Shown here in pieces: positions 51,267 through 60,906 of a stretch of DNA of 64,000 bases (its first letter is position 1; each line of letters starts with the position of its first letter). The notes under the pieces were generated by a model. That model was not told the origin of the DNA and ran no database searches. It worked only from the letters and a program-made list of their open reading frames with translations. This DNA is from Acuticoccus kalidii (GTDB lineage: Bacteria; Pseudomonadota; Alphaproteobacteria; Rhizobiales; Amorphaceae), in contig NZ_JAKGCS010000009.1 in assembly GCF_021556395.1 (NCBI RefSeq), positions 1-64,000 of the forward strand, read 5' to 3'. The translations under genes were made by a program, and so were the position numbers.

Positions 51267-51986
51267 TTGAGCCCCATCCCCCTCGTCCAGTTCTGGGATC
51301 GCCGCACGCTGCCGCCCGACGTCGCCCCCCTGGTCGCGACGTGGACCGACGGCGAGGACGGTCTCGCCTACCGGCTGTGGAGCGATGTCGAGGCCGAGCG
51401 CTTTCTCGCCCGCCACTATGGGCGCCGGGCGCGCGACGCCTACCGCATGGCCGCGCCGGCGGCGATGCGGTCGGACCTCTTCCGTTACGCCGTCCTCCAC
51501 CGCCATGGCGGGGTCTATGTCGATTGCGATGTCGGGAAGGCGGCGCCGCTCGCCCCGGTGCTCGCCGCCGTCCGGCGCGGCATCATCATCACCGGCCGCA
51601 GCAAGATCGAGAACGACTTCATGTTCGTGCGCGCGGCGGGCGACCCGTTGATGGCGCACCTTCTCGAGGCCGCGATCGCGAATGTCGAGGCGCGCGCGTC
51701 GAACAATGTGTGGGCGGCGACCGGTCCCGGCATCGCGACCTTCCTGTGGCGCGAGGTGGGTGGCGACGATCCGCTCTTCGCCGGCTACGACTTCGTCGAC
51801 GAGGTGGACAGCACCGCCTATCTGATCCGCGGCCATGCGCCGGCCTACAAGGAGACGGACGCGCACTGGCTCGTCCATCAGAAGGCGCGGTCGATCTACC
51901 AGCGCGCGCTTCCGATCCGGCTGCGCCATCGCATCGCCGACGCGAAGGCCGCCGTGCGGCGCCTCAGGGGCGCGGCGAGCGGTTGA
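51267..51986 (+). CDS. DXD-motif glycosyltransferase (GT32-like)
   Basis: A 239-residue protein: PIPLVQFWDRRTLPPDVAPL, then AMRSDLFRYAVLHRHGGVYV and the DCD motif (YVDCDVGKAAPL), as in the glycosyltransferase family with a DXD sugar-binding region. It would add a hexose to a surface glycan. The start is probably a TTG at 51267; no ATG is near. It follows the E2 gene after 109 bases and is likely a separate unit. The C-terminus is basic. Confidence 0.8.
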   Translation: MSPIPLVQFWDRRTLPPDVAPLVATWTDGEDGLAYRLWSDVEAERFLARHYGRRARDAYRMAAPAAMRSDLFRYAVLHRHGGVYVDCDVGKAAPLAPVLAAVRRGIIITGRSKIENDFMFVRAAGDPLMAHLLEAAIANVEARASNNVWAATGPGIATFLWREVGGDDPLFAGYDFVDEVDSTAYLIRGHAPAYKETDAHWLVHQKARSIYQRALPIRLRHRIADAKAAVRRLRGAASG

Positions 51987-52028
51987 GCGGGGCGCGCCGG
52001 GCCTGAAGGGACGACGCGGCGCTCCGGG

Positions 52029-52628
52029 TCATTTCGGCCGCTCCATCGAAAAGAGCCCGTCGACGTGGGCGTAGTCCATATAGCCGCAGCGGGCGATCGG
52101 CTCGGCGCGCGCGAGGTCGACGAAACCATCGCGGATGATGGCATCGTCGATGTGGATGTGGACGACCTCACCGAGGATCATCGTGTAGCGCGCCGCCTCT
52201 CCCGCCGCATCCTGAAGCGGCAGGATCTTCGTCGTCACGCACTCGAGGGCGACCGGGCTCGCCGCGACGCGGGGTGGCCGGACAGCGACGGAAGGCGCCA
52301 TTTCGAGCCCCGCAAGGTCGAATTCCGAGACCTCCGGCGGCGCTGACGCCGACGTCGCGTTCATAGCCTCACGCAAGGCGTATGTGGCTAGATTGCACAC
52401 GAACTCGCCGGTCTCCTCCGCGTTCGCCCACGAATCCTTGCGGCCGAAGGAGGAGAACATGACGAGATAGGGCCGGTCGCTCACGGCGTTGAAGTAGCTG
52501 TAGGGCGCGAGGTTGGCACGCCCGGCTGTGTCGAGCGTGGAAATCCAGCCGATCGGCCGCGGCGCCACGAGCGCCTTGAACGGATCGCGCGGCAATCCGT
52601 GATCGTTTTGCCTCGGGTCATAATGCAT
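52029..52628 (-). CDS. Flavin reductase-like (FMN-binding split barrel) protein
   Basis: A 199-residue protein of the flavin reductase-like family: FKALVAPRPIGWISTLDTAG, NLAPYSYFNAVSDRPYLVMF and SSFGRKDSWANAEETGEFVC. These bind FMN or FAD and reduce it with NAD(P)H or act on flavin-dependent reactions. The ATG at 52628 fits the usual MHYDP start; the frame is open to 52961. The nitroreductase gene lies upstream in the same direction, and the two may form a small flavin-redox unit. Confidence 0.85.
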   Translation of the reverse strand: MHYDPRQNDHGLPRDPFKALVAPRPIGWISTLDTAGRANLAPYSYFNAVSDRPYLVMFSSFGRKDSWANAEETGEFVCNLATYALREAMNATSASAPPEVSEFDLAGLEMAPSVAVRPPRVAASPVALECVTTKILPLQDAAGEAARYTMILGEVVHIHIDDAIIRDGFVDLARAEPIARCGYMDYAHVDGLFSMERPK

Positions 52629-52714
52629 GACGAGCCTCGATTTGGGGTCGGGTGAGGAAACGGGCCGTGCGGCCGAAGGGCTGGATGGGCCGGAAAGGCG
52701 GTGAAATGGCGGCG

Positions 52715-53278
52715 TCAGCCCGCGCGGAAGTGCGTGACGATCGCGTCGAGGTCCGGGCGATCCCGGTCCGTGGGTTTGATCTCGGGCATTCCAATGTGGA
52801 TAAATCCCGCGATCCGCTCGTCCGCACCGACACCGAGCGCGGCAGCGGCCGCCTTGTCGTAGGCGATCCATTCGGTCAGCCATTGGGCGGCGAACCCGTG
52901 CGCGGCCGCGGCGTGGAGCAGGTTGAGGCAGACCGCGCCCGCCGACAGGACTTGTTCCCACTCATCGATTTTCGGGTGCGGTTTTGCCGCACTCACCACC
53001 GCGACGACCAAAGGGGCGCGCGTGAAGCGGGTCCGCTCGACAGCGAGATCGGCCCCGTTTCCGGTCTCTTCGGCGACTTTCGCGATCGCCTCTCCGGCGG
53101 CGGCGCGAGCCTCACCGTCGAACACGATGAAGCGCCAGGGGGCGAGTTTTCCATGGTCGGGCACACGGGCGGCTATGGTCAGCATCGAATGAAGTGTGGC
53201 AGTGTCCGGCCCCGGTTCGGTGAGGAAGGCAGCTTGAACCGAGCGGCGCGTTGCCAAATAGTCACGCATCGTCACCAT
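52715..53278 (-). CDS. Nitroreductase-family FMN oxidoreductase
   Basis: A 187-residue protein: RDYLATRRSVQAAFLTEPGP, IAARVPDHGKLAPWRFIVFD and the C-terminal GFIHIGMPEIKPTDRDRPDL. The pattern is that of short YdjA-type nitroreductases, which use FMN and NAD(P)H and act as homodimers. Substrate unknown. It is divergent from the secreted protein gene at 53442 over about 160 bases. Confidence 0.87.
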   Translation of the reverse strand: MVTMRDYLATRRSVQAAFLTEPGPDTATLHSMLTIAARVPDHGKLAPWRFIVFDGEARAAAGEAIAKVAEETGNGADLAVERTRFTRAPLVVAVVSAAKPHPKIDEWEQVLSAGAVCLNLLHAAAAHGFAAQWLTEWIAYDKAAAAALGVGADERIAGFIHIGMPEIKPTDRDRPDLDAIVTHFRAG

Positions 53279-53441
53279 TCTGGTGGGTCTCCTTGCAACA
53301 GTTTGCGCTTCTAGCTCAAACCGCTGCGATTGTTGAAATAGAGTGTCAACCTAGGCAGTGTGTTGGCGCGAAGCGTATGAGCGCCACGGGCCGTCGTGCG
53401 TGGCTCACGTGCGGCGGTGAAAACGCCATGAGGGTTGAGAA

Positions 53442-54419
53442 ATGAAACGCTTGGCAATGTTGACCTTGTCGGCGGTCTTTTTGGTTCCCGGTGCGGTGGC
53501 CTATGCCGCCACCCCCGTTCCGAAGCCGAAGCCCATCAGCGCCGCAGAGGCCGACCCCCAGGCCGCGATCACCCAAATGGTCGGCCCCCGAATTAAAGAT
53601 TTCGGCAACTCCGTTGCCGCCTACGCCCCGGCCAACGGGCCGGATATGATGCCCGCGGCGACCGACGAAGCCGCTCTCTACCTCGTCGGCAAGCTCTCCG
53701 CCGAAGGCGGCCCGATCAGCGACGGTCTCGTCTGGCGCGTGTTCCGCGAGATCCCCGGGCCCGATGGTGAACTTCCCCTCGTTCACAAGTCCCGCGGCGG
53801 TGATCTCGAGGTTCGTCTCAAGCCCGGCCGCTATATCGTCCACGCGAGCTATGGCCGCGCCTCGCAATCGCGCACCATCGACCTCAACCGCCCCATCCTT
53901 TCGGACACATTCGTGCTGAACGCTGGCGGTCTTCTCCTCACCGCCGTGCTCGACGAGGACGAGAAGCCCGTTTCCGACGACACCGAATTCGAAGTCTTCA
54001 AGATCGACGGCGAGAGCCGCAAGCTCGTCGGCGAGCTGACGCCCGGCGCGATCGCCCGCCTTCCGGCCGGCAATTATCACGTGGTGAGCCGCTATGGCGG
54101 CGTGAATGCGATCCGCACCGCGGATGTCTCCGTCGATGCCGGCAAGCTCACCCGCGTTTCGATGCGCCACCATGCGGGCACTGTCCGCCTGAAGCTCGCC
54201 CGCAACGAGAGCGGCGAGGCGCTCGCCAACACGTCCTGGGTCGTCTACGGCAGCGACGGCAACGCCATCTACCAGCGCGCCGGCGCCCACGCCAACGTGA
54301 CCCTTGCCGCCGGTGAATACAAAATCGTGGCCCGCCACGGCGACAACGAGTTCTTCCGCTCCATCACCGTCGAGTCCGGCGAGGACGCCGACGTCGTGGT
54401 TCTCGCCCAGCGGCTCTAG
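53442..54419 (+). CDS. Secreted protein with repeated Ig-like domains
   Basis: A 325-residue protein with signal peptide MKRLAMLTLSAVFLVPGAVA ending AYA. After a Pro/Lys linker it has at least three similar beta-sandwich modules: LEVRLKPGRYIVHASYGRAS, GAIARLPAGNYHVVSRYGGV and ANVTLAAGEYKIVARHGDNE. Each keeps the L-x-x-G-x-Y-x-(I/V)-x(3)-Y/H-G pattern of carboxypeptidase-regulatory-like folds. It is probably periplasmic or on the surface; its partner is unknown. Such proteins are common in alphaproteobacteria. A repeat-rich region without an intact recognised gene follows. Confidence 0.75.
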   Translation: MKRLAMLTLSAVFLVPGAVAYAATPVPKPKPISAAEADPQAAITQMVGPRIKDFGNSVAAYAPANGPDMMPAATDEAALYLVGKLSAEGGPISDGLVWRVFREIPGPDGELPLVHKSRGGDLEVRLKPGRYIVHASYGRASQSRTIDLNRPILSDTFVLNAGGLLLTAVLDEDEKPVSDDTEFEVFKIDGESRKLVGELTPGAIARLPAGNYHVVSRYGGVNAIRTADVSVDAGKLTRVSMRHHAGTVRLKLARNESGEALANTSWVVYGSDGNAIYQRAGAHANVTLAAGEYKIVARHGDNEFFRSITVESGEDADVVVLAQRL

Positions 54420-54575
54420 CGCCAGCCTCGCGAGGCAAGCGCCCCCTGCCCCGCCGCCGCGCGCGGGCAAGCCCACACAGCCATCTCTCGGCCCCTCCGC
54501 CCACGTGCGTTACCGCCGGGCGGGGCCCTTCCCAGCGCGCAGAAAACGCTCCGGCCGGTTCAGCAAACGCCCGCG

Positions 54576-54722
54576 CCGCGTCCCTCGCCTCTCATGAAGG
54601 CGCGGATCCGCGCCTTTCGGCTCCCGGACGCCCCGCGCCTCTCATCTTCCGCGATCCCCGCATCTCTCAGCTTCAGCCATCCGCGTCTTTCGGCTTCCGA
54701 CGCGCTTCGCGGCTTCCGCGCG
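54576..54722. repeat. Degenerate short tandem array
   Basis: Five to six imperfect copies of a unit close to CCGCGTCTTTCGGCTTCCG start at about 54576, 54608, 54633, 54658, 54681 and 54704, spaced 23-32 bases. Copies differ at several positions, so the array is old. No open frame is consistently kept through it. Confidence 0.6.
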
Positions 54723-55280
54723 TTCAGCGCTGCAATCGAATGAGCCGCGCAGATCGGCACCGGCCTTAAAGGCGGGGCCGCCCGGACGCCATCGCGGTGG
54801 AAATCCCGGCACCGAACCTGGCCGGACGCCTGCCCTCTTCGCGCAGCGCGCTGACTCCTCTCGTCAGGCGTCGTTAACTCAATATGATCACCTGTTGAGA
54901 GCGTCACCGCCTTCGAATCGCCGTCCAGTCGAGCGTGCTGTGCGCCCCTCGCCCACATCACGCGAGGCTCTCGCCAATTCGACGGGGGCGGCTAAGGCGC
55001 AGCGAACCGCGCACCATCCTCCCGGTGCGTTGCTTCCGATTGGGTCACTCGTCGCAGCGAAGGGAGCCGGTCACGCAGAAGCGATCCAGGCCAGCCGAAC
55101 GGCATTCTCAAGGTGGCTGCGCATCACTTAGACGGGGGCCGCCAGCCGGCCGGGCATCTCACTCGCCACGGTCCGACGGCATGTTTGTCCGAAACGCGCT
55201 CAGCTCTTTGTCACGCGCATCGCGGCGACCATCGCTCGCACGGTCGGCGAGAGACGGACCGCCCGCCATCCCCTCACCGC

Positions 55281-55664
55281 CGCCTCGCTCCTCGCGGCGC
55301 TGGAAGAGGACATCGCGAGCGCGACGCCGTTCGGCCTGCCCGAGGAGCAGGTCCGGTCCAATCTTCGATGAGCAACGTTGCGTGGGCCGCGACCTCTGCG
55401 CGCGCGGAACGCGGCAGTCAGAATGGCGGCTCCTGGCGCGATCACGGCGGCACTTTGGCCGATCGGGGTGTCCGCCTCGCTCCTCGCGGCGCCGGAAGAG
55501 GACATCGCGAGCGCGACGCCGTTTGGCCTGCCCGAGGAGCAAGTCCGGTCCGATCTTCGATGAGCAATGTCGCGTGGGTCGCGATCGTCTGCGCGAAGGA
55601 CGCGGCCGTCAGAATGGCGGCTCCTGGCGCGATCACCGCGTCGCTCTGGCCGATCGGGGTCGGC
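55281..55664. repeat. 192-base imperfect tandem duplication
   Basis: Two adjacent copies (55281-55472 and 55473-about 55664) both start CGCCTCGCTCCTCGCGGCG and contain the same block ending TCTTCGATGAGCAA. They differ by scattered substitutions and a one-base indel. In one plus-strand frame both copies encode EEDIASATPFGLPEEQVRS followed by (N/D)LR-stop. Two differences in that frame are silent (TTC/TTT, CAG/CAA). Each copy then has an ATGA start for MSNVAW. A short repeated gene or gene end is likely. Confidence 0.75.
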
Positions 55665-55680
55665 GGGCGCGGGATCGGAA

Positions 55681-55698
55681 CGCCGGCCGAAGCCGGCG
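55681..55698 (-). terminator. Likely terminator of the proVWX operon
   Basis: CGCCGGC (55681-55687) pairs with GCCGGCG (55692-55698). On the minus strand the loop is TTCG, a very stable tetraloop, followed by TTCC. It lies about 20 bases beyond the proX stop. Confidence 0.55.
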
Positions 55699-55717
55699 CT
55701 CCATCGTCGTTTTCGGC

Positions 55718-56731
55718 TCAGTTCGCCGCGGCGCGGGCCTCTTCGAGCCAGCCATTCCAGGTCTCCTGGTTCCCGGCGATCCACGCATCGGCATGGCGCG
55801 CGATGTCGGACTCGGAATCCTGGCCTTCCTGCATCAGGAGGTTCTCGGCGCTGATGTCGTTCGCCGACACTTCCATGATCGAGAACAGCTTGGCCGCAGC
55901 CGGGTTCGCCTCGGCGAACTCGCGGTTCGCGATGATGCGCTGATCGTTCGCCTGGAAGCCGTAATTGGAGCCGTCCGCGAGCGCGGTGTCGACGTCCGAA
56001 CGCTCACCCGGCAGCGAGGAGAACGGCACCTGAAGCCACGTCACGTCCTCACCCGGCACCAGCACGCCGGAGACCCAGTACGGCGTCCACGTGTAGTAGA
56101 GCACCGGCTCGCCATTCTGGTAGCGGGTGATCGTGTCGGCGATGATCGCCGAGTAGGAACCCTGATTGTGGGTCACCGTGTCGCGAAGCTCGAACGCGTC
56201 GAGCTGATGCTCGATCACCTGCTCGCAGCCCCAGCCCGGCGTGCAGCCGGTGAGGTCGGCCTTGCCGTCGCCGTTGGTGTCGAACAGCTTGGCGATCTCG
56301 GGATCTTTGAGCTGATCGATCGTCGTGATGCCGTGCTCTTCGGCGGTCTTCTTGTCGATCAGGTAGCCCTGCAGCGCGCCCGGCGAATAGACGCCCTCGC
56401 GGTAGATCTTCTCGTCGCCACCGGCGGCGGTGAAGAAGTCCGAGTGCAGCGGATCCCAATGGTCGGCGAGGAAGGTGCCGTCACCGTTGCCGATCGCGAC
56501 GTGCGCGGCGGCATACTCGATCTCGCGGATATCCTCGACGGTGTAGCCGAGTTCCTCGAGCGCCTTCATCACGAGAAGGGTCTGGAAGGTCTCCTCGGCG
56601 ATCGAGGACTTCAGCGGCGTGACGGTGACACCCTCACCGGGCATATCCTGCGCCAGGGCGGCACCGCTGACGGACGCAAGAAGGCCGGCGGCGGCGATTG
56701 CGACGCTGGTGCGCCGGAATGCACTGATCAT
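55718..56731 (-). CDS. proX: Glycine betaine/proline ABC transporter substrate-binding protein ProX
   Basis: A 337-residue periplasmic protein. The signal peptide (SVAIAAAGLLASVSGAALAQ) is followed by the ProX fold. The ligand site includes the Trp/Tyr-rich ADHWDPLHSDFF, CTPGWGCEQVI with paired Cys, and TWTPYWVSGVLVPGEDVTW. A DTNGDGKADLTG loop resembling a calcium site is a usual feature of ProX. It captures glycine betaine or proline betaine under osmotic stress. Third gene of proV-proW-proX on the minus strand. Confidence 0.93.
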   Translation of the reverse strand: MISAFRRTSVAIAAAGLLASVSGAALAQDMPGEGVTVTPLKSSIAEETFQTLLVMKALEELGYTVEDIREIEYAAAHVAIGNGDGTFLADHWDPLHSDFFTAAGGDEKIYREGVYSPGALQGYLIDKKTAEEHGITTIDQLKDPEIAKLFDTNGDGKADLTGCTPGWGCEQVIEHQLDAFELRDTVTHNQGSYSAIIADTITRYQNGEPVLYYTWTPYWVSGVLVPGEDVTWLQVPFSSLPGERSDVDTALADGSNYGFQANDQRIIANREFAEANPAAAKLFSIMEVSANDISAENLLMQEGQDSESDIARHADAWIAGNQETWNGWLEEARAAAN

Positions 56732-56827
56732 GTAGTTCTCCTTTTTCAGACGGCGCCGACGCGAGGACGCGAAGCGCCCAAGGCCGGCGAATGCCGGTCG
56801 GACCCGGACGGATCCGACGCGACAGCG

Positions 56828-58138
56828 TTATTCGGCGGGCTGAGCCTCGCCCGCTTTGCGCGCGTTGTGGCCAACCACCACGCGGCGCACGAGCCCAATC
56901 GGGCCACGTTCGTACCAAGCGACGTTGTTGCGTTCGCGCTTGGAGACCCCCATCGCCTGGGTCATCCGGTCGATGATGATGGCGAGGATGACGATCCCGA
57001 CGCCGCCGACCGTGGCAAGGCCCATATCGAGCCGCCCGATGCCGCGCAGCACCATCTGGCCGAGGCCGCCGACGGCGATCATCGAGGCGATCACGACCAT
57101 CGACAGCGCCAGCATCAGCGTCTGGTTGACGCCCGCCATGATGGTCGGCATCGCGACGGGAAGCTGCACCTTGCGCAGGAGCTGCCCCTTCGAGGCACCG
57201 AAGCTCTTCGCCGCCTCGATGAGATCGCCCGGAACCTGGCGGATGCCGAGATTGGTGAGGCGGATCAAAGGCGGCAGGGCGAAGATGATCGTCACCACGA
57301 CGCCGGGCACGTTGCCGATGCCGAACAGCATGACGATCGGCACGAGATAGACGAAAGCCGGCGTCGTCTGCATCGCATCGAGGATCGGCCGGGTGATGGT
57401 CGCCGCCTTGTCGTTGCGGGCGAGCCAGATCCCGGTCGGCAAGCCGATGAGGACGCAGAAGAAGACCGAGGTGAACACGAGGGCGAGCGTGACCATCGCC
57501 TGGTCCCAGGCGCCGATCAGGCCGACGAAGATGAACGAGATCACCGCGCCGATCCCGAGCCGCGGTCCGGCCGCCTGCCAGGCGAGAAGGCCGATAAGGA
57601 CCACCATGATCAGTGCCGGAACGCCGAGAAGGGTGCCCTCGATGGTCGACAGGACGCTGTCGATCGGCCAGCGGATCGCCTGGAAGACCGGGCGGAAATT
57701 CGCCACGACGAAATTCAACGCCGTTTCGACCCACGTATCGAGCGGGATCACCGCGTGGTCGAACGGATTGACGATGTCGAAGGAGGGGCCGCTATCGGGC
57801 TGGATACCGGCGAGCCAATCGGGCGTCTCGGTCGGGGGAGCGCCGGGTTGGGGTTGGGCCGGCGGGGGCGTGCCGGCCGGTCCGGCCGGAGCGTCGCTCG
57901 CGCTGGAACCGCCGCCCGACCACGGATTGGACGCGGCCGCCGGCTGCGTCGCCGCTTCGCCGGAACCGCTCGCGTCTGGACTGGCCGCGCCGCCGGCCGC
58001 TCCTGGATTGGCCGCGCTGCCGGCCTGTGAGGCATCGTCGCCGCCGCTCGACGCTGCCGCGCCGCTGGTTGAATTCTGCGTCGCCCACGGATTGTCGGCC
58101 TGGGCGAGAATCATCGTATCGTCCTGACGCTCAGGCAT
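56828..58138 (-). CDS. proW: Glycine betaine/proline ABC transporter permease ProW
   Basis: A 436-residue membrane protein. The N-terminal ~110 residues are an Ala/Gly/Ser/Pro-rich tail beginning near DNPWATQ, comparable to the tail of E. coli ProW. It then has [40 protein letters not shown] and about seven membrane helices. The ABC permease EAA loop reads [20 protein letters not shown], with [20 protein letters not shown] before it. Its start overlaps the proV end by eight bases. Confidence 0.93.
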   Translation of the reverse strand: MPERQDDTMILAQADNPWATQNSTSGAAASSGGDDASQAGSAANPGAAGGAASPDASGSGEAATQPAAASNPWSGGGSSASDAPAGPAGTPPPAQPQPGAPPTETPDWLAGIQPDSGPSFDIVNPFDHAVIPLDTWVETALNFVVANFRPVFQAIRWPIDSVLSTIEGTLLGVPALIMVVLIGLLAWQAAGPRLGIGAVISFIFVGLIGAWDQAMVTLALVFTSVFFCVLIGLPTGIWLARNDKAATITRPILDAMQTTPAFVYLVPIVMLFGIGNVPGVVVTIIFALPPLIRLTNLGIRQVPGDLIEAAKSFGASKGQLLRKVQLPVAMPTIMAGVNQTLMLALSMVVIASMIAVGGLGQMVLRGIGRLDMGLATVGGVGIVILAIIIDRMTQAMGVSKRERNNVAWYERGPIGLVRRVVVGHNARKAGEAQPAE

Positions 58139-59333
58139 GTTCGGTCTCCCGGCTCAACGCTCCGAGGAGCACGGCGCGTGAGACGACGCCGAGATAGCGC
58201 CCCTCCGCATTCACCACAGGCAGCCCGCATGGCGCGGCGTTCACCTGAGCGATGACGTCGCCGATCCGAAGGTCGGCGGTCAGCGGCTCGATGCCGGGAA
58301 TGAAGGCGTCGGACAGGCGCGGCTCGGCCCGCCCGATTTCTGCCTCGAGGCTCGACGCGGAGACCACGCCGAGGAATTTCTGCTTTCCGTCCACGACATA
58401 GGCGTAATCGCGATCCGCCGCGGCGATCCGCTCACGCGCCGCCCGCAGCTTGTCGTCCCGATTGATGATGGTGACTTGCGATTTCGTCGCGATGTCGCCG
58501 GCGGTGAACACGCTCGACACGTCGACGCCCCGGAAGAAGGAGCGGACATAATCATTCGCGGGATGGTTCAAAATCTCGTCGGGCGTGCCGACCTGGACGA
58601 CGAGCCCGCCCTGCATGATCGCGATCCGGTCGCCGATCCGCATCGCCTCGTCGAGATCGTGCGAAATGAAGATGATGGTGCGCTTTTCCTTCTCCTGAAG
58701 CTGCAGGAGCTCGTCCTGCATTTCGGAGCGGATCAGCGGATCGAGGGCGGAGAAGGCTTCGTCCATCAGGAGGATCGACGGATCGTTGGCGAGGGCGCGC
58801 GCGAGACCGACACGCTGCTGCATCCCGCCCGAAAGCTCGTTCGGATAGCTGTTTTCATGTGCCGCGAGACCGACCTGATCGAGCGCCTTGCGCGCCCGCT
58901 CCTGCCGTTTCTCCAGCGGAACGCCTGAGAGTTCGAGGCCGAACGCGGCGTTTTGCAGGACCGTCATGTGCGGCATCAGCGCGAAGGATTGGAACACCAT
59001 CGAAATGTGTTCGCGCCGGAAGGTGTTGAGCTCCTTCTCCGACATCTTGGCGATGTCTTCGCCCTTCACCACGATCTCCCCGGCAGAGGGGTCGATCAGC
59101 CGATTCAGCAGGCGAACCAGTGTGGATTTCCCCGAGCCAGAAAGGCCCATCACGACGAATATTTCGCCCTCGCGCACGTCGAACGTTGTATCACAGACGC
59201 CGATCGTCATATTGGTCTGAGCAAAGACATCGTCCTTTGAAAGACCTTCGCGGTAGAGCGCGATCGCCTTGTTCGGCTCGGCGCCGAATACCTTGAAAAG
59301 GTTCTTGACAGATAGCGCCGTGCCTGAATCCAA
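58131..59333 (-). CDS. proV: Glycine betaine/proline ABC transporter ATPase ProV
   Basis: A 400-residue ATPase: [20 protein letters not shown] (Walker A), [20 protein letters not shown] (Q loop), [20 protein letters not shown] (signature) and [20 protein letters not shown] (Walker B). A C-terminal pair of CBS domains, about 280-400, is thought to sense osmotic state. The N-terminal [20 protein letters not shown] is typical of the osmoregulatory ProV group. First gene of the operon; about 210 bases before it (59334-59547) hold the promoter region. Confidence 0.95.
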   Translation of the reverse strand: MDSGTALSVKNLFKVFGAEPNKAIALYREGLSKDDVFAQTNMTIGVCDTTFDVREGEIFVVMGLSGSGKSTLVRLLNRLIDPSAGEIVVKGEDIAKMSEKELNTFRREHISMVFQSFALMPHMTVLQNAAFGLELSGVPLEKRQERARKALDQVGLAAHENSYPNELSGGMQQRVGLARALANDPSILLMDEAFSALDPLIRSEMQDELLQLQEKEKRTIIFISHDLDEAMRIGDRIAIMQGGLVVQVGTPDEILNHPANDYVRSFFRGVDVSSVFTAGDIATKSQVTIINRDDKLRAARERIAAADRDYAYVVDGKQKFLGVVSASSLEAEIGRAEPRLSDAFIPGIEPLTADLRIGDVIAQVNAAPCGLPVVNAEGRYLGVVSRAVLLGALSRETEHA

Positions 59334-59547
59334 GACACCGCCTCCTCTCTGAATGTGGTGGAAATTCGACGCGCAACTTCACGGACTGAAGCGCAGTCGT
59401 CAAGGGTGACCATCGTCTGCGTGTGAATGTAAGGGACTTAGGCCAGCTCACCCGGAAGGCAAGGCTTGTGCGCGGCACGGACGGATCGACGCCCCGATCC
59501 GCCCCATATTCGCCCCGATCCGCTTGGAAAGAATATTTACGTGTCGC

Positions 59548-60906
59548 TCAATCGCGGCCGCAGAACGCGTCGCCGAATTCGAGTGTCGCGGAAAATCCGC
59601 CGCCCTCCCGCTCACCGAGAATGAGCCGCGCCCCCATGCGCCGCGCGCAGACCTCGACGATCGACAGGCCGAGCCCGCTGCCGACGCCCTTGCGGTTGGA
59701 GCCGCGATAAAAGCGCCCCCGCGCCCTCGCCCGTTCGTCCGCCGGCATACCCGGCCCGTCGTCCTCGACGATCAACGCGGCGTCGCGCCAATCGACCCAG
59801 ACGGTGCCGCCGGCTCCGGCATAGGTCGCCGCGTTCTCGACGAGATTGCGCGCGGCGAGCGACAATAGCGGCTCGGACACGCGCAGCGTCACCCCCTCCA
59901 GCCGATCGGCCAGCACGAGGCGGCCGCCCTTCGCCTCGAGCCGCAGCGCCGCTTCGTCGGCCGCCATCGCGATGACGGGGCGGAGCGCGACGGATTGGTC
60001 GGCCGCCACGTTGACCGTGTCGGCTTCCCCGAAGGTGAGGAGCTGGCGCAGAAGCCGGCTGCTGCGATCGACGCTCGTGAGGATGCGCTCGAGCGCGGCG
60101 CCGCGTGTCGTCTCGTCGGGCGCTCTCATCGCGATCTCGGCCTGGGTGCGCAGGCCCGAGAGCGGCGTTCGGAGCTCGTGCGCGGCGACGGACAGGAACT
60201 CCCGCTCGCGCCCCCGCAGCTCGTCGACACGGGCAAAGAGGCCATTCAGCGCCCGCACCACCGGCAGCGTCTCCGACACCGCCCCCGCCTCGCCGAGCGG
60301 GGCGAGATCCTCCGCCGGCCGCGCCTCGAGCCGCGCGGCGAGCCGCGAGAGCGGGGCGAGACAACGCCCGGTCGCAAGCCACAGGATCGCCGCCAGAAGG
60401 GGCAGAGTGAGAAGCATCGGCACCGACAGGCCGAGAAGCATGTTCCTCACGATTGCGTCTCGGAAGGCGGTGTTGTCGCCGACGAGGACTTCGACCCCCG
60501 CCGCCTCGTTGCGCACCGAGTAGACCCGCCAGCGCGCACCGTCGACGATGCGCTCGCTATAGCCGTCCCGCTCGTCCGACAGGCGCGCCTCGGGCGCGCT
60601 CGCCGAGCGGCCGACGAGCTGGCCGGACAGCGACCAGATCTGACACGAAAGCTGCCGCTCATAGGAGCGATGCGTGTCGAAATCGGTGCGGACCACATCG
60701 GCCGCAGCGGCGAGATCGACCTCGTTCCCGTCGATCAGCGAGGAGACCATGTTGGCCGCCTCGCGCAGCCGCGCGTCGAGAACCTGTTCCACCTTGGCGT
60801 TGGTGGACATCGTGATCCACGTGGCGCCGAGCGCCCAGACGAGGCCCGTCGCGGCGACGAGCGTCACGAAGAGGCGAAGGCGGAGGGATCGCGGCCACAG
60901 GATCAT
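59548..60906 (-). CDS. Sensor histidine kinase (QseC/PmrB/TctE-like)
   Basis: A 452-residue kinase. The first membrane helix (LRLFVTLVAATGLVWALGAT) is followed by a periplasmic domain of about 130 residues, and the second by LSVPMLLTLPLLAAILWLAT. A HAMP region follows, then the phosphorylated His in FLSVAAHELRTPLSGLRTQA near residue 242. The ATPase has NLVENAATYAGAGG (N box), VEDDGPGMPADE (G1) and GSGLGLSIVEVCARRMGARL (G2). The start at 60906 overlaps the regulator stop by four bases. Signal unknown. Confidence 0.93.
   Translation of the reverse strand: MILWPRSLRLRLFVTLVAATGLVWALGATWITMSTNAKVEQVLDARLREAANMVSSLIDGNEVDLAAAADVVRTDFDTHRSYERQLSCQIWSLSGQLVGRSASAPEARLSDERDGYSERIVDGARWRVYSVRNEAAGVEVLVGDNTAFRDAIVRNMLLGLSVPMLLTLPLLAAILWLATGRCLAPLSRLAARLEARPAEDLAPLGEAGAVSETLPVVRALNGLFARVDELRGREREFLSVAAHELRTPLSGLRTQAEIAMRAPDETTRGAALERILTSVDRSSRLLRQLLTFGEADTVNVAADQSVALRPVIAMAADEAALRLEAKGGRLVLADRLEGVTLRVSEPLLSLAARNLVENAATYAGAGGTVWVDWRDAALIVEDDGPGMPADERARARGRFYRGSNRKGVGSGLGLSIVEVCARRMGARLILGEREGGGFSATLEFGDAFCGRD

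Larger units (their letters stand above)
54420..55717. other. Repeat-rich intergenic region with gene remnants
   Basis: About 1.3 kb between the secreted protein gene and the proVWX operon without an intact recognised gene. It contains a degenerate array of ~24-base units (54576-54722) and a 192-base tandem duplication (55281-55664). A frame from about 55131 to 55371, closed upstream by a stop and lacking a good start, encodes protein-like sequence (TRIAATIARTVGERRTARHP, then LTAASLLAALEEDIASA), suggesting a decayed gene. Another open stretch, 54895-55131, ends AIQASRTAFSRWLRIT and may be a second remnant. Confidence 0.55.

Noticed and set aside
54576-54722. Possible CRISPR array
   Set aside because: Units are degenerate, abut one another without unique spacers of constant size, and no cas genes are in the window.
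55718-56731. Dockerin/EF-hand-like DTNGDGKADLTG loop as a sign of a fusion
   Set aside because: The loop lies within the normal ProX sequence and is a known feature of that family.
54935-58030. A 1031-codon plus-strand frame across the repeat region and proX/proW
   Set aside because: Its product is Arg/Asp/His-rich shadow sequence; the minus strand here encodes clear ProX and ProW with signal peptide, membrane helices and motifs.
56828-58138. Ala/Gly/Pro-rich N-terminal extension of ProW as a novelty
   Set aside because: Long low-complexity N-terminal tails with an NPW motif are known in ProW proteins, including that of E. coli.
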